Below are positions 1-12,000 of a DNA stretch of 33,407 nucleotides, piece after piece. The notes beneath the pieces were generated by a model that was given only the letters and a program-made list of their open reading frames with translations, was not told where the DNA came from and did no database searches. The first letter of the stretch is position 1. The number at the start of each line of letters is the position of its first letter. The position numbers were made by a program, and so were the translations under genes. The DNA lies in assembly GCA_027382625.1 (NCBI GenBank), contig JAJKFJ010022867.1, positions 1 to 33,407 of the forward strand, written 5' to 3'. The stretch is from Tetmemena sp. SeJ-2015. Its lineage: Eukaryota; Ciliophora; Spirotrichea; Sporadotrichida; Oxytrichidae.

Positions 1-3
1 TGA

Positions 4-3000
4 TTGGGGGAAGGAAGGTATTAATTAAAGCCATCAGAATTATGCCTGAGACACAGTCAGAAGTTTGTGTCAGTGAATCCTGAAGAACTCCTTAGCGTAA
101 TTGCTGATTATATCTCTCATAAATCACGGTTAAGCTCTTTAAGTTCGATATTATAGGGAAGATGCGAATGGGTAATCGAGGGTAAGAGCAATAAAGTTAA
201 GAGCGAGAAGGTCTTCTACATCTTTTTGCTTCATTACTGGCAGAGAAAAAGTAAGCGACTGTTAGCCCAAGCTTACAAAAAGCTATTAGAAATGCTTTTA
301 AAACTTAATAAATTATTCATAAATATAATAGTTGACCTCTTCAGAGTGTAAATCTTATTAACATAATAGATCTCGGCCAGCTTTGCACAATCTCTCCCCC
401 ACTCCTTCTCACTTCCTCTCTCGACTTCATTGCTTGACACCATCACTCTTCTTTCTCAATTTTCTCTCTAAGTACTTCAATTGAGTAAAACAGTGTAGAG
501 TATTTCAAGCGAGAGAGAGGGAGTGGTGTGTGAGGAAGGAGCCTGGAGTGAGGACAGAGGAGGAGTGGGGAGAGATTGTGCAAAGCTGGCCGGAATCTAT
601 TATGTTAAGAAGATTTACACTCAGAAGAGGTCAACGATTATATTTATGAATAATTTATTAAGTTTTAAAAGCATTTCTAATCTCTTTTCTAAGCTTGGGC
701 TATCAGTCGCTTACTTTTTCTCTGCCTGTAATGAAGCAAAAAGATGTAGAAGACCTTCTCGCTCTTAACTTTATTACTCTTACCCTCGATTACCCATTCG
801 TATCTTCCCTATATATGAAAACTGGCTTTTCAACAAATGAATGATAATATTAATGGCTAATTTCCATGTTGACAATTATTATCTTATTTAGTTCATCAAT
901 TATGTATATGGGCTTATCTCTAGACTTATAGCAACTGAGCTATTTATTTAAATAAAGCAAAATTATATTTCTATAGCTAACCGATATAATTCTAAGGCTT
1001 TGTAGTTATTTTAATGACGTAAGTTCTTTTATACAAAGCTATATTCTTATAAAACTCTAACTCTTTCTAATAGGATGTCCATCTGGCATTAAGAGAGGCA
1101 GTATAAGAACTGTTTCTTGATAATAAAATCATTTAAAACTTATTTAAATTAAATATTGAGGATGCATGAGGCTAAGATGCTTAGTAAAGATCTTAGGAAA
1201 CTTTTAAAACATTTTTCTAAATAAAGTTTAATTGAAACTTTTTGATTCACTACCTGAGGCTATAGTTTTATTCAATCCTGAAGTTTAATTAATTTGCAAA
1301 ACAAATTATAATTTGAAGATGAAAAAATATCTCTAATGAATGAGAAGTGCAAACAGCTTTTTAACATTCAAGACAACCAAAATCCTATTATCGAGTCTGA
1401 TTCTTAAAAATCTAAGAGAGGTTCACTAAAATTATTAAAAAGATTTTAATTGAGAATTAAATACATTTTTCACTAAATAGAAGATGCTTTGCTTTATGTA
1501 AGAGGTAAGAGTTTATTATAGTTCGCACATTATTTTCCTCATAATGGTAAAAAAAAAAATTTTTTTAGATTATAAAAGAGATTTTCAACCCTCATGATAT
1601 AATTAATAAAATATATTCAATATCATTACTTGAAAGGAGTATTGGGGAGATGGAATATCGGCACTCCCCATTTTCATCCACTAAAAACACCTAAAATTTA
1701 TAAATTTCTATGAAGAAAAAGGCAAGTAAACTGAATTGTATACCCCATAAAGTATAAATAAATACAGAATTTATCACATAGAAAGGATTTTTAAAAATAA
1801 TTTTTGAGGGTTTAAATGGGAAAAGCCATGCCTCCTGGATTTTGGTGAGTTCCTTTTTCAGGAATCTTATTTTGTAATAAATTTTATTATTTCTTATAAA
1901 TTTGAATAATTTTAAATAATTTTTAGAAAAATATATTGACAATAACTTCTGTAACTACAGCATCATTCTAATTAAATTTTTTAGAGAAAGGAATATTAAT
2001 GCAAAGAATGAAGGGTAACTCAATAAGACCTTATATATAAACTAGCTAAAATTATTGCAACTTGAATTATATATCAAAATTATAGAGGATAATTTAAACG
2101 CATAATTTAAATTTATTGAATAATCTATATTAACTTTTTCGTAGAAATGAAAATAATAGAATTAATATCTTTTAAAATCACTCTATATCTGCTTATTTTT
2201 AAAAAATAATTGGCATGAATAAATTATTCATTTTGTGAAATTTAAAATGTAATATATTTATGGTTAAAAATAAAAATGAACTTAAAATATTTTAAATATA
2301 AAACATTCGGGAAATAAAAAATTAATTCAATCTTCTAATTTCCAATTTCCTTGAGCTTCTAATTATTTTGATTTTAAACAAGTCTTTGAGTCATTTTTAA
2401 ATTAGATAATGCGAATTTATTGGTAAATTTATCACTATTTTATTAGGATAATTAATTTGACTCTCATTATACTTGAAACACATTGATAATGTACTTAATC
2501 ATTTTTTCGCAATAGAAAATAAATGCAAATTTAAACAATAAGCAATTCACTCTTTAAATGAACAAGAGTACGAGAACGAGGATTTAAATAATAAAGATGA
2601 GGAGGTTGATAATGTTGTTGAGACTAACAGAAACTTATTAGAGCCAGTAAGCATAATTGAGGCCTCTGAGGAAACCTCAAAGGATAAATATTATAAAGTA
2701 TCCTAAATTCCATTCTCAGCTGCACAAATCCCTTTTACCGGAACGAATGCAGAACTAATTCCTAATAAAAGTGACAATCCAATAAATGAACAAATTCTTC
2801 AAATTTCCAGAAGCTCCATTTATTTCGATAGCGCTTCTCAAAACGTCATCATTTTAAACCCTCAAATATAATAATATTACTGATAATATTGCAACATATA
2901 ATTAATTTATAAATTATATTTATGGGTTGGCAATTAAAGAGTCTAATATGTTTTTAAAAAAAAATTCATTCTATACTTCATTAAATTAAAAATATTTTAA

Positions 3001-6000
3001 ACTTTCAATTTTTAGGTGAAGATGAAGAGTTCATGCATCATATCTCTATTTGCTAATGTTGACTATGGAGATTATGAAAAATATTATATTTTTATTGGCA
3101 ATCTAATAAGCTGCCAATCGGAGAGTTATTTAGTAATTAAAAAAAATTGATTTCAAATTCAAACTCACTGTTTATTTTTAAACCAATTGCCAATTTTAAT
3201 TCAATTTTAGAAAAGAAGTAGATTAAGCTTGCTATAAAATCCAATCCAACTAATTAATATATATTTTCAGAAGATTAAACAATATCAGAGGACAATAAAA
3301 ACATACATTCTTAATTTAATAATCTTTTACAGAGTATGTTTGTTGACCATATCTTCAATCTTAAGAAGATGAAAGGCACTACATACAACTCATTAGAGGA
3401 GCGAAAACGGCGAAAAATAGTGCATGATAAAAGAACTATCTTTCAAAGATCCGCTTCTCCAAACTGAAGAAAAATTAATGACGATGATTTTAAGAATTAA
3501 TAAAATCATTGATATGCTATAACATCGAGGTTTGATGAGGTATAGCTTTATCTCCTAACTTTTTCTTCTACAATTTTCATATTCTAAAGAATAGTCAACA
3601 TTTTTTATGGATTTTATGTCAAGAAATCGCTACTATTATGTTTTCAGCTTTGTTTTTCAAAATTTTAAACTGATGGAGTGACTGTTGACCTACGTTAGCG
3701 GAGAGCAGGCTAAGTTTCTTGATGGAGCGTTTCTGATATAGTGGCCGTTTTTTTAAAAGTTCTATATTCTCGCCGAAATTTAATTGAAAAACCGAATTTT
3801 AATAAAATAATTAAGAACATCTCTAAACTTTTAAATTTACCGGGATTGGTTTATTGGTGGATTGGTTTATATTTCGGGCGTACTCATCTCTACGACCGCA
3901 CCTGAATTTACACTAATCCACCATTCCACCGCAGCTAAACTTAGAGATCAGGTCCACCAGGGTGCCACCGCGGTCAAACATGTACGCTCTCGCCTCTGAG
4001 CGCCAACAGTATCAGGAAGCCGGAGTGTGATCCATGGCCAGTGCGGAGTGCCCCCAGGGGGTGAGGGTTCGAACCCTGCTGGTGACCTCTTAGAACCGTC
4101 CCTCACTGCTCCTGCCGCTCTACTCATCCTTACCAAGTCCTCACTGTAAACACCGTCTCACACAGGCACACCGTCTCTGGTCACCGAGCAGGGTTCGAAC
4201 CCTCACCCCCTGGGGGCACTCCGCACTGGCCATGGATCACACTCCGGCTTCCTGATACTGTTGGCGCTCAGAGGCGAGAGCGTACATGTTTGACCGCGGT
4301 GGCACCCTGGTGGACCTGATCTCTAAGTTTAGCTGCGGTGGAATGGTGGATTAGTGTAAATTCAGGTGCGGTCGTAGAGATGGGTACGCCCGAATATAAA
4401 CCAATCCACCAATAAACCAATCCGGTAAATTTAAAAGTTTAGAGATGTTCTTAATTATTTTATTAAAATTCGGTTTTTCAATTAAATTTCGGCGAGAATA
4501 TAGAACTTTTAAAAAAACGGCCACTATATCAGAAACGCTCCATCAGGAAACTCAGCTGAAAACATAATACTACTACTGATAATGATGGCTTTATCCATAC
4601 ATTAGATTCAAAATGAAACTGAGATAGGATAGAAATGATTCTCCTTTTTTCCCATCTTTTTTTTTAATATAAATTAATGATCTTTTAATTCTTAAGGACC
4701 TCAGTCTCATCTTTAATTATGAGAAAGTAAAGATGGAGAACTTTTTTTATGAAATGCTGACAGCGACGGTATCCCATGATATGAGAACTCCACTTAATGC
4801 TATGCTAAGTCTTATAAATAGTCTAGAACTATTTTTGACTAACTAAGATGAAGCGCTTCGTTTGGTTTCTATAGTTAAAAATTCGGCACAATTTTTGGGT
4901 TTCCTGGTTAACGACTTGCTAGATTTTTTCTTGATTAAGAATGGAAAGTTCAATAAGAATCAGAACTGGTCAGACTTTAGAGAATCCATCAATCAAATTA
5001 TTGAAATGTTCAAGATTAGTACTTTAATTGTTATGAAAAGTCATTTAAATTACTTTTATTATATCATTTTTCTCTTTTAAAATCTTTTACTTTAAACTAT
5101 TTAGCTTTTTAGTTTTTTTTAACTTAAGAAAAAGGACTTGAAATGATCTTGAATGAACTAAGCAGATTCCCAAAAGTTTTTACATGATTCAAAGTAGTAT
5201 TTTTTTAATTTATAAATTTTTATCTTGAACTTACTCTCAAACTCTTTGAAATTTACTTTTAGAGGGCATTTAAAACTCGCTATTAAATTTGTATTATTTT
5301 TCATGAAAATTAAATTCATAATTTATTTAAAACTATTTCATCCATTTAAAATTATTTAACACTCTCAATAGTAGAGATTTGTTCACAAAATAAATTTAAA
5401 AACCAAATTATTGCTTTATTTAAATGAGAAAATAATGGATATGCTATTAAGAGCTTGATACGCTATTATGCGAAACTTTTAAAGGATTCTTCAATTTATA
5501 TTTGTAATATGGGTATTAAATCCAGAGTTATCATTATATAGTTGATTTTAGTTTTCTGAAGTTTATTTTTATAATATTTAATTTCTTTTCTCAAAATAAT
5601 TCTTTTCTCTTATCCTTCAAATTATTCAGGAAACAAAATTCATCATAATATGATTTTTAAAACATATATTTTTGAAAATAGTTTCGTATTAATAAGCAAT
5701 TTAAAATAAACCCCGAAACTCCAGTAACCCAAGATGAGAGATAGTGTAAATAGAGGAGAAATATGCCGTCTTAATTGCACGTGAAAAGGCTCAATAGAGT
5801 CATTAGACTTCCCCATAGGATGAAATGATGATCAGATGCCTACTTTCCATCACCTTTGATTAGCTAATGATTTCAGGTTGCCCTCATTCAGGAATAATCC
5901 GATCTGAATCTTCCTCACCTTAACAGTGGCAGCCTCTCATAGCCTCACCTCACTCACGATTGACGGCGTGGAATTCGTGATTGTGCATGCCTCCTCGCCT

Positions 6001-9000
6001 GTAGTGATTCATGCTACTCGATATCATTGATTTGTACGAAGATGCAAACGGCTTTCATTATCGAGATGCTTCTTTTTATATCATTAACTTATATTATTTA
6101 ATAGTCTTAATTTATTAGGAATTAAGCATCCCTAACGGGCATATTATACTTAATCGATTTAAAGTAATTCACAGGCGTAACTCCTTGATCAGTTGTGCGA
6201 CGTCACCGTGAAAGCCCACCGTCTATTTAATAGTCTAATTCAAACGAAGAAGCGAAGTGACGTGGCCTGATATGAGGAGCCTGTCGTATATAGCTGAGAT
6301 TGATGGTGAAAGGTGATGGCATATTATCTCGTTGCGTCTTCATTGTTGCAGAAGCTGTTGCTTCTCTAAAGTAGTCTTCTTTGATTGTCTCCTACTTGAT
6401 CTCTCGTCACACTCGATGAGAGCAGCCACTATCTCAAGAGCATGCCGCACACTACTCCACTTGCATAGGACAAGAATTGATCTCCTCAGTTTATATGCCC
6501 CTCGAAACGGCATTCCCGACAACTCTTTCAGAATTCTCCGGCTCCCACTAAGTTAACGTGTCCTTTCGGATCTGTGAGACTTTTGGAATGTCTCCTTCAT
6601 CATGACTCCACGCTATCCCCTCAGAGCTTTATAAGGTGACTCTGATGCAGTAAATCTCTTTGGCTCTCCTTCTTACGGCGTTTGGTTATTCGGGCTAACT
6701 TTTCTTCCTCATCTCGCCGGACTAGCTCCATTGATTCGAGTATAGACGATCATACCAGTCAAAGCTTAGAGAGGTCAAGAAAGTAAAATAAGTTGTATAT
6801 AATTAATTTCTTTATTAATTCTTATAATAATGCGAGTCAAACGCGAAATTACTAAAAAATAACTACATGATCCATCCTATCTCATCTAATGTATGGATGT
6901 TGTCACCTTTATCAGTAGTAATATCCAGTTCTAACATCAAATACATCACAAAAATGTTGAGAGAGTCAGCGCGCACTATACTCTCGCGTTTGAAAGTTGC
7001 TTTGCAGATGAGAAAGTTAGGAGTTGCAGCTGTTCCTCATCGCACTTCTAAGTTTCAAGATGTGCACATCAATTATTTGATTGATCCTCAAACTCTTCGC
7101 CACTAAGCGCACTTCAGTTTGGAGTAGAAGATCTTCCATAGATAGTTTCCTTATCTCAAGATCTCTCCGTAGACTGTAGCAAACATCTATCGTTGAAATG
7201 GCATAACGTCCAAAACTGTGAATCGTGTCAAGCGCGTTAAAGACTTCACTAAGCCATTTTATTATAATAATCTGAAATATATTTACACTGCTCAGGTGTG
7301 AGAGGGATAGCGTGAAGTTTGTATGTGCTGACGAAGTTGTGTTCACACACAACACCTTCATGAAGAAGAGTTGGTACAAGAAGCACGATAACATAGAAGT
7401 TTACGAGTAGAAAGTAAATATAACTGCAAGTGCGTTACTTGCAAGAATCAGCGAAGACTCAGGCTTAGAAGCTTATGTCCTTCATCCTCGCTCTATCAAG
7501 CGAGAATAGTATGTTGCGTTCCTTAAGAAGCTCAGAGAGAAGATCACAGACGGTGAGATCGTTCTACTCGTAGACAACCTCAGCGTACACAAGATAAAGG
7601 AAGCGAAGAAGGCATACGCTGAGTTGAACATCACTCCTGTTTTTAATGTTCCATACTCGCCAGGGTTCAATGGCTTTGAGTTTAATGGAACTTAGTTAAG
7701 GGACACTATAAGCAGCTGCTGCTCTATCACTTGATGCATGATTAAGCTATCGATACAGAGGATTTAATAGTGAGTAGTTGTAAGAGAGTGGAAGAAGAGA
7801 AGACAAAGTTATGTGCGAGATAAGGTAGAGTGAATATTTAGGAAAAGTATTTAAGCTTAACTTAATGACTTAAGTCACTTTTGCTTATCTGGGAAGAAGG
7901 GATTCTTAAGAGGTTCCTTTCTCTCTTCTGTTGGGAGTTGCATGAGTTGGGATTCGTGCACAGAGATCTCAAGCCAGAGAACATCATGATAATCTTTGAA
8001 CCAGTCAGAGCAACTGTCATAGACTTCAACAGTGTTGTAAGAAGAGAAAACATTGAGGAAGCATCGGTGCAAGGAACTGCAGGCTACTTCCCATAGAGAC
8101 AGACTTGGCTCAACGGTTCAGTGCAGTGGGTCATTTGGTCTGTAGTTGCAATCATACTTGAATGCGATATGAAACCAGAGGAATACTACTAGTGTGAAAG
8201 TGAAGATGATGCAATATAATTCGCAACAAGACATTGTAAGATAGACAAGGTATCAGAACCTTTGAAAAAGTTAGTAAACATAGTAATAATCAAGCAACCT
8301 ATGAAACCTAACACTCAGTTATCTGAGATAGAGGAAGCAGTTAAAGGTATAAAATTCAGAGAATATGAGACAGAGGTCTAGGTCGCCTTCCTAGAAGACT
8401 TTAAATTGCCTGCAAACTGCCACTTTTTTTACAATTGGAGACTTTGCAGTTGAGATTAAATTTAGTTCGTTAATCATTCTTAAAGCTAGGAACTTTAGAG
8501 ATCAGGCTGCCAATGATATTTATTTAATAGTAATTAAAATAGACCTACTATCGTTCGACTAGTTTGCCTAAGAATCTGATGAGTGGATTACGTGATAAGA
8601 GCTCTTCATCTTCGATCGAGCTGATCGGTTAATCAGTCTTGGTCCTCCAGGTTCCACGCTCTGCTTGATTGTGAGCCACTCCCAATAGAAGAAGCTCAAT
8701 CACATCAGGCTGTCCGGAGGATCAGTTAGGGATGGTTTTAGCCAAATATAGGGCCAGAGCACTGGAAGCCCTAGGATTTTTTTCTCAGATTGCTTATTGC
8801 TTATTGCTTTTTCGCATTTTGAGCGTTGTTGACTCCCATAGATTGCAATCTTTGATTGCCCTCATGATCTAGAACGCACTTATAAATTGTTTAGAGTTAC
8901 ATAATGAGAGAATGAGGAAGGGAATTTGACTTTCCCCAAGGAAATCTGCAAGCAATCAGTCTTGATAAGGAGCATGATATTATCAAGCCTCAATCAGGCC

Positions 9001-12000
9001 CCGACCCTTATCCACTATGGTTCTTTACTATGTTAAAAAAATACTCTCCCAATAAGGAGCGTTACTTTCCATGGAATATTGATCATATGATCTGATCTTT
9101 AGAAGTTTTAATCCTATCTTCTCTGATTCAAGATGGGATCTCAGTTTGGAGATTTATGTTGCTATTGTCCTAATCTCTGCCTAATTATTAAGGTCAATTC
9201 AGTCAATGCCTTGAATATTTAATTGAGATTTGTGTCTATTAAAGCAAACATTAATTTATTGTAACTTTGACCAAAGTATGTTTATTAAATTTTATTAAAT
9301 ATGTGCACAGCTCTCAGCAATTAGTAGTCGCAGTTGAGGATACTGGAGTTGGAATTAAACCAGAAGATAGAGATAAACTCTTCAGGATATTTGGAAAACT
9401 AGAGTCTGCCATTAATTTTATTAATTTAGTCCACTTCTAAGATTAATAAAAATGGCATTGGACTTGGATTAAGCATCTGCAAATTCATAGTTGAAATATT
9501 TGAAGGAAGAATAAATAATTTATGATTTATTGAATAGGACTTGATTAAAATTACTCAGAGGGGACAAGAATAGTTTTCACAATAAGAGCCTTCTCTGATG
9601 AAAATATTTTGCAATCAGCAATGACTTTAGATACAAAAACATTATTAATTTATTTTTCATTCTTTAATTTAAAAAGGTCAGAAATAACTGTGAGCACGCC
9701 TCCAAGAACTAAACAATTTACTAAAACTTACAAGCAGCGTTTAATGGATTTTGAAATTACACCCACAATTTCTTAAATATTTTGTTTGAAACATTTGTAA
9801 AATTCTCCTCGTAGATTACATGAAAATGAGTAAATATAACCTATGAAAGAGCTGGAGCATTTCTTCGTTAGCTAGCCTAATCTTCAAATATAAAGTAAAA
9901 ATCTGAGGCGATTGATTTCAGGGTCTTTAGTTCTTGGTGGAGGCACTTTCAGACCTCGTCTTATAAAGCTATATTATATTTCAATAAGATTTCTGATTTT
10001 AATTCTCATCTAATCTCTTTAATTTTAAGAATATTATATCATTAGACTGCTAAATTTTTCAAATACCTCTTTTGTAATTATATTAAGTACAGGGAAATTT
10101 TTTACATATATTTTAATTTTATCGCAGAAGGTGCATTGTCTCTGAATATCTTAGAAATCTCCAATTATGATGTTTCTCTAATTTACCTTTGCTAAATCTT
10201 TTTATTGAAGGCTAAAGGATAGAAATAGTTAATAGTTAAGGAATTAATTATCCCCTAACGGGCATATAATACTTAATCGATTTAAAGTAATTCACAGGCG
10301 TAACTCCTTGATCAGTTGTGCCACGTCACCGCGAAAGCCCATCGTCAAGGATAGAAATATATTTTAAGTCAGTATATTAAAAGACTTAACGAATTTATAT
10401 GGACTAAAAATCTCTAGGTTAGGTTTTAGATAAAATGCAAGAAGAATGTTGTATTCATCTTTATTGATGAGAAGATATAATAGAACAAGTATATTCTCCA
10501 TCAGCTACTTTGAGTCTTTTCTATTTGCTCGACAATTCAAATTCAAGAAATTCTCATCTTCGTTGGTTGTTCGCAATGATAGAAAAATAAAAGAGGCTTT
10601 TAGGTAAAATGAGGAGCCAATACGGAGTTAATAATCAATTTGGAATAAAATCATAAGTCAGTATCAGGCTCCAATCCGTCTTTCATTAGTGGCAATAAAT
10701 AGGTAAGTCTGTAATATGCTATTGCAACTGATTGACACTATTCTTAAAGATGATAAGAGCTACCATACTCCTTGAAATCCTTTTTCTACAGAAAGAAAGC
10801 ACTAAACTTCAGCAAGAGTTTTAATTTAAACTCTCAAATTTGCTTGCAGAAGAAATATTATTATTTTTAAATTTAATCAAATTAATAATTTTAAAGTCTT
10901 AGCAAGTAAGACTTCAATGCAATAGGTGGAGGCTAATTTAGTAGAATAGAATCGCAAGAAGACAGTGAGCTTCATAATATTTAGTTGGAGACATCAAGAC
11001 CTGGATTCAACCTTGATTTTTAAATTAATTAGATGATTTACTTACTAACGATGGATAGCCCTAGATTGGAACGTTTGAAAATTCCTTTGACTCATAAACA
11101 TTAAATTAAATAGCTAAAATATAGGACCTGTGATGTGGCAGGAAAGTCAGTTTTGAATGGAGCAGGAAGAGCATCTGGCAATATTCAATGCCCTTGCCAG
11201 TGAATTTTTTCCTCTTGAATCGATCTACCTTACTAATCGATGTGCCAAAAAGATAGAATAATTGAATTTTGCGTGAGTAGTTAGTAAGCTTTGAAATTGG
11301 AGTTAAAATACTGCTCCCAAGTCGGATTTCCTGATCCTCGAGGAGTGATTTCATCATTTAGAAAATAGGCCCTCAAGGAATAATTATTGTCATTATAATT
11401 GCCAAGGCAACCCAGAGGGAGATGTAGGGGTATACTATTTGGTATAATTTTATAGCCTTTACTGGTTTTCTTCATAATGTCATTTAAAGAAGTCAAAAAA
11501 CATCTTTGAATTTCCAAGATCTTCAAGGAGGCCTCGATCATTTTTTCTCCACCAAGAGTAACCAACATCAGCATATACTTTGGGCTTCAAGTTGTCAGAT
11601 TTAGCATCTCAGAAAGGTTGATAATGGGGATGTTAGATTAATGGTTAACTGATTTCTCCTACCTAATGGATATCGCGTGACACATCCATTTAGTGGCAAT
11701 GGGGATACTCATGTTTCCTGAGGTTGTACTCACTTGTTTATCTATACCTTTACCTAATTTTATTAATTCCAAATTATTATTTAAACTCTCATTTGACTCC
11801 TCCTTCTTAGTTCATAAGTGTATCTATTAATTTACTCGTTTAATTGTGCGACTGCAAGACAAGGAAGAGGATATTGGTAGTCGATGACAACTGTTTCAAC
11901 TTGATATCTTTGCAGAGCATTCTCCAGTACACTTTCCGCCTTGAGACTGAGAAAGCACAGAATGGACAAGAAGCTTTTGAAATAGTAAAGAAAAGATTTG

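Larger units (their letters stand above)
2851..4690 (+). other. Large IES, pointer ATT, containing a palindromic element (gene A)
   Basis: Joining at ATT (2851-2853 with 4688-4690) restores NVIILKDLS before HisKA. Gene C encodes the same residues without interruption (29651-29670), which confirms the junction. The IES holds a diverged copy of the dispersed repeat (about 3005-3230), a coding-like remnant near 3330-3520, and the palindrome at 3636-4567. Confidence 0.8.
5705..9245 (+). mobile_element. Decayed TBE-like DNA transposon
   Basis: Relative to the homologous IES of gene B, roughly 3.5 kb is extra here. It encodes a DD34E transposase and a protein-kinase fragment. Known Oxytricha TBE elements carry a 42-kDa transposase, a 57-kDa zinc-finger/kinase protein and a 22-kDa protein. 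The left border has AACCCCGAAACTCC near 5707, possibly a worn form of the C4A4 repeats at TBE termini. No matching right terminus is visible, so both borders are approximate. The element has frameshifts, an internal stop and its own nested insertion at 6108-6223. Confidence 0.75.
5281..9300 (+). other. 4-kb IES, pointer TATTAAAT, carrying a TBE-like element (gene A)
   Basis: The 8-bp repeat at 5281-5288 and 9293-9300 joins LKLAIK to YVHSSQQLVVAVEDTGVGI, linking the ATPase N-box to G1. The first 400 bp align with the matching IES of gene B. The remainder is the inserted element. Confidence 0.85.

Noticed and set aside
1117..1313. Spacers as spliceosomal introns
   Set aside because: Borders are variable direct repeats instead of GT...AG, lengths go down to 16 bp, and the same sites carry different repeats in different copies.
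4030..4110. True tRNA gene
   Set aside because: Box A and box B are present, but no seven-base acceptor stem or anticodon arm could be drawn, and the same unit recurs inverted within a palindrome.
4862..5080. Stand-alone small protein containing VKNSAQFLGFLVNDLLDFF (and its equivalents at 19577 and 29856)
   Set aside because: These are the C-terminal part of HisKA seen between in-frame TAA codons; with TAA read as Gln they belong to genes A, B and C.
7862..8072. Reverse-strand frames opposite the kinase fragment
   Set aside because: They are antisense to HRDLKPEN codons, which are unmistakably coding on the plus strand.
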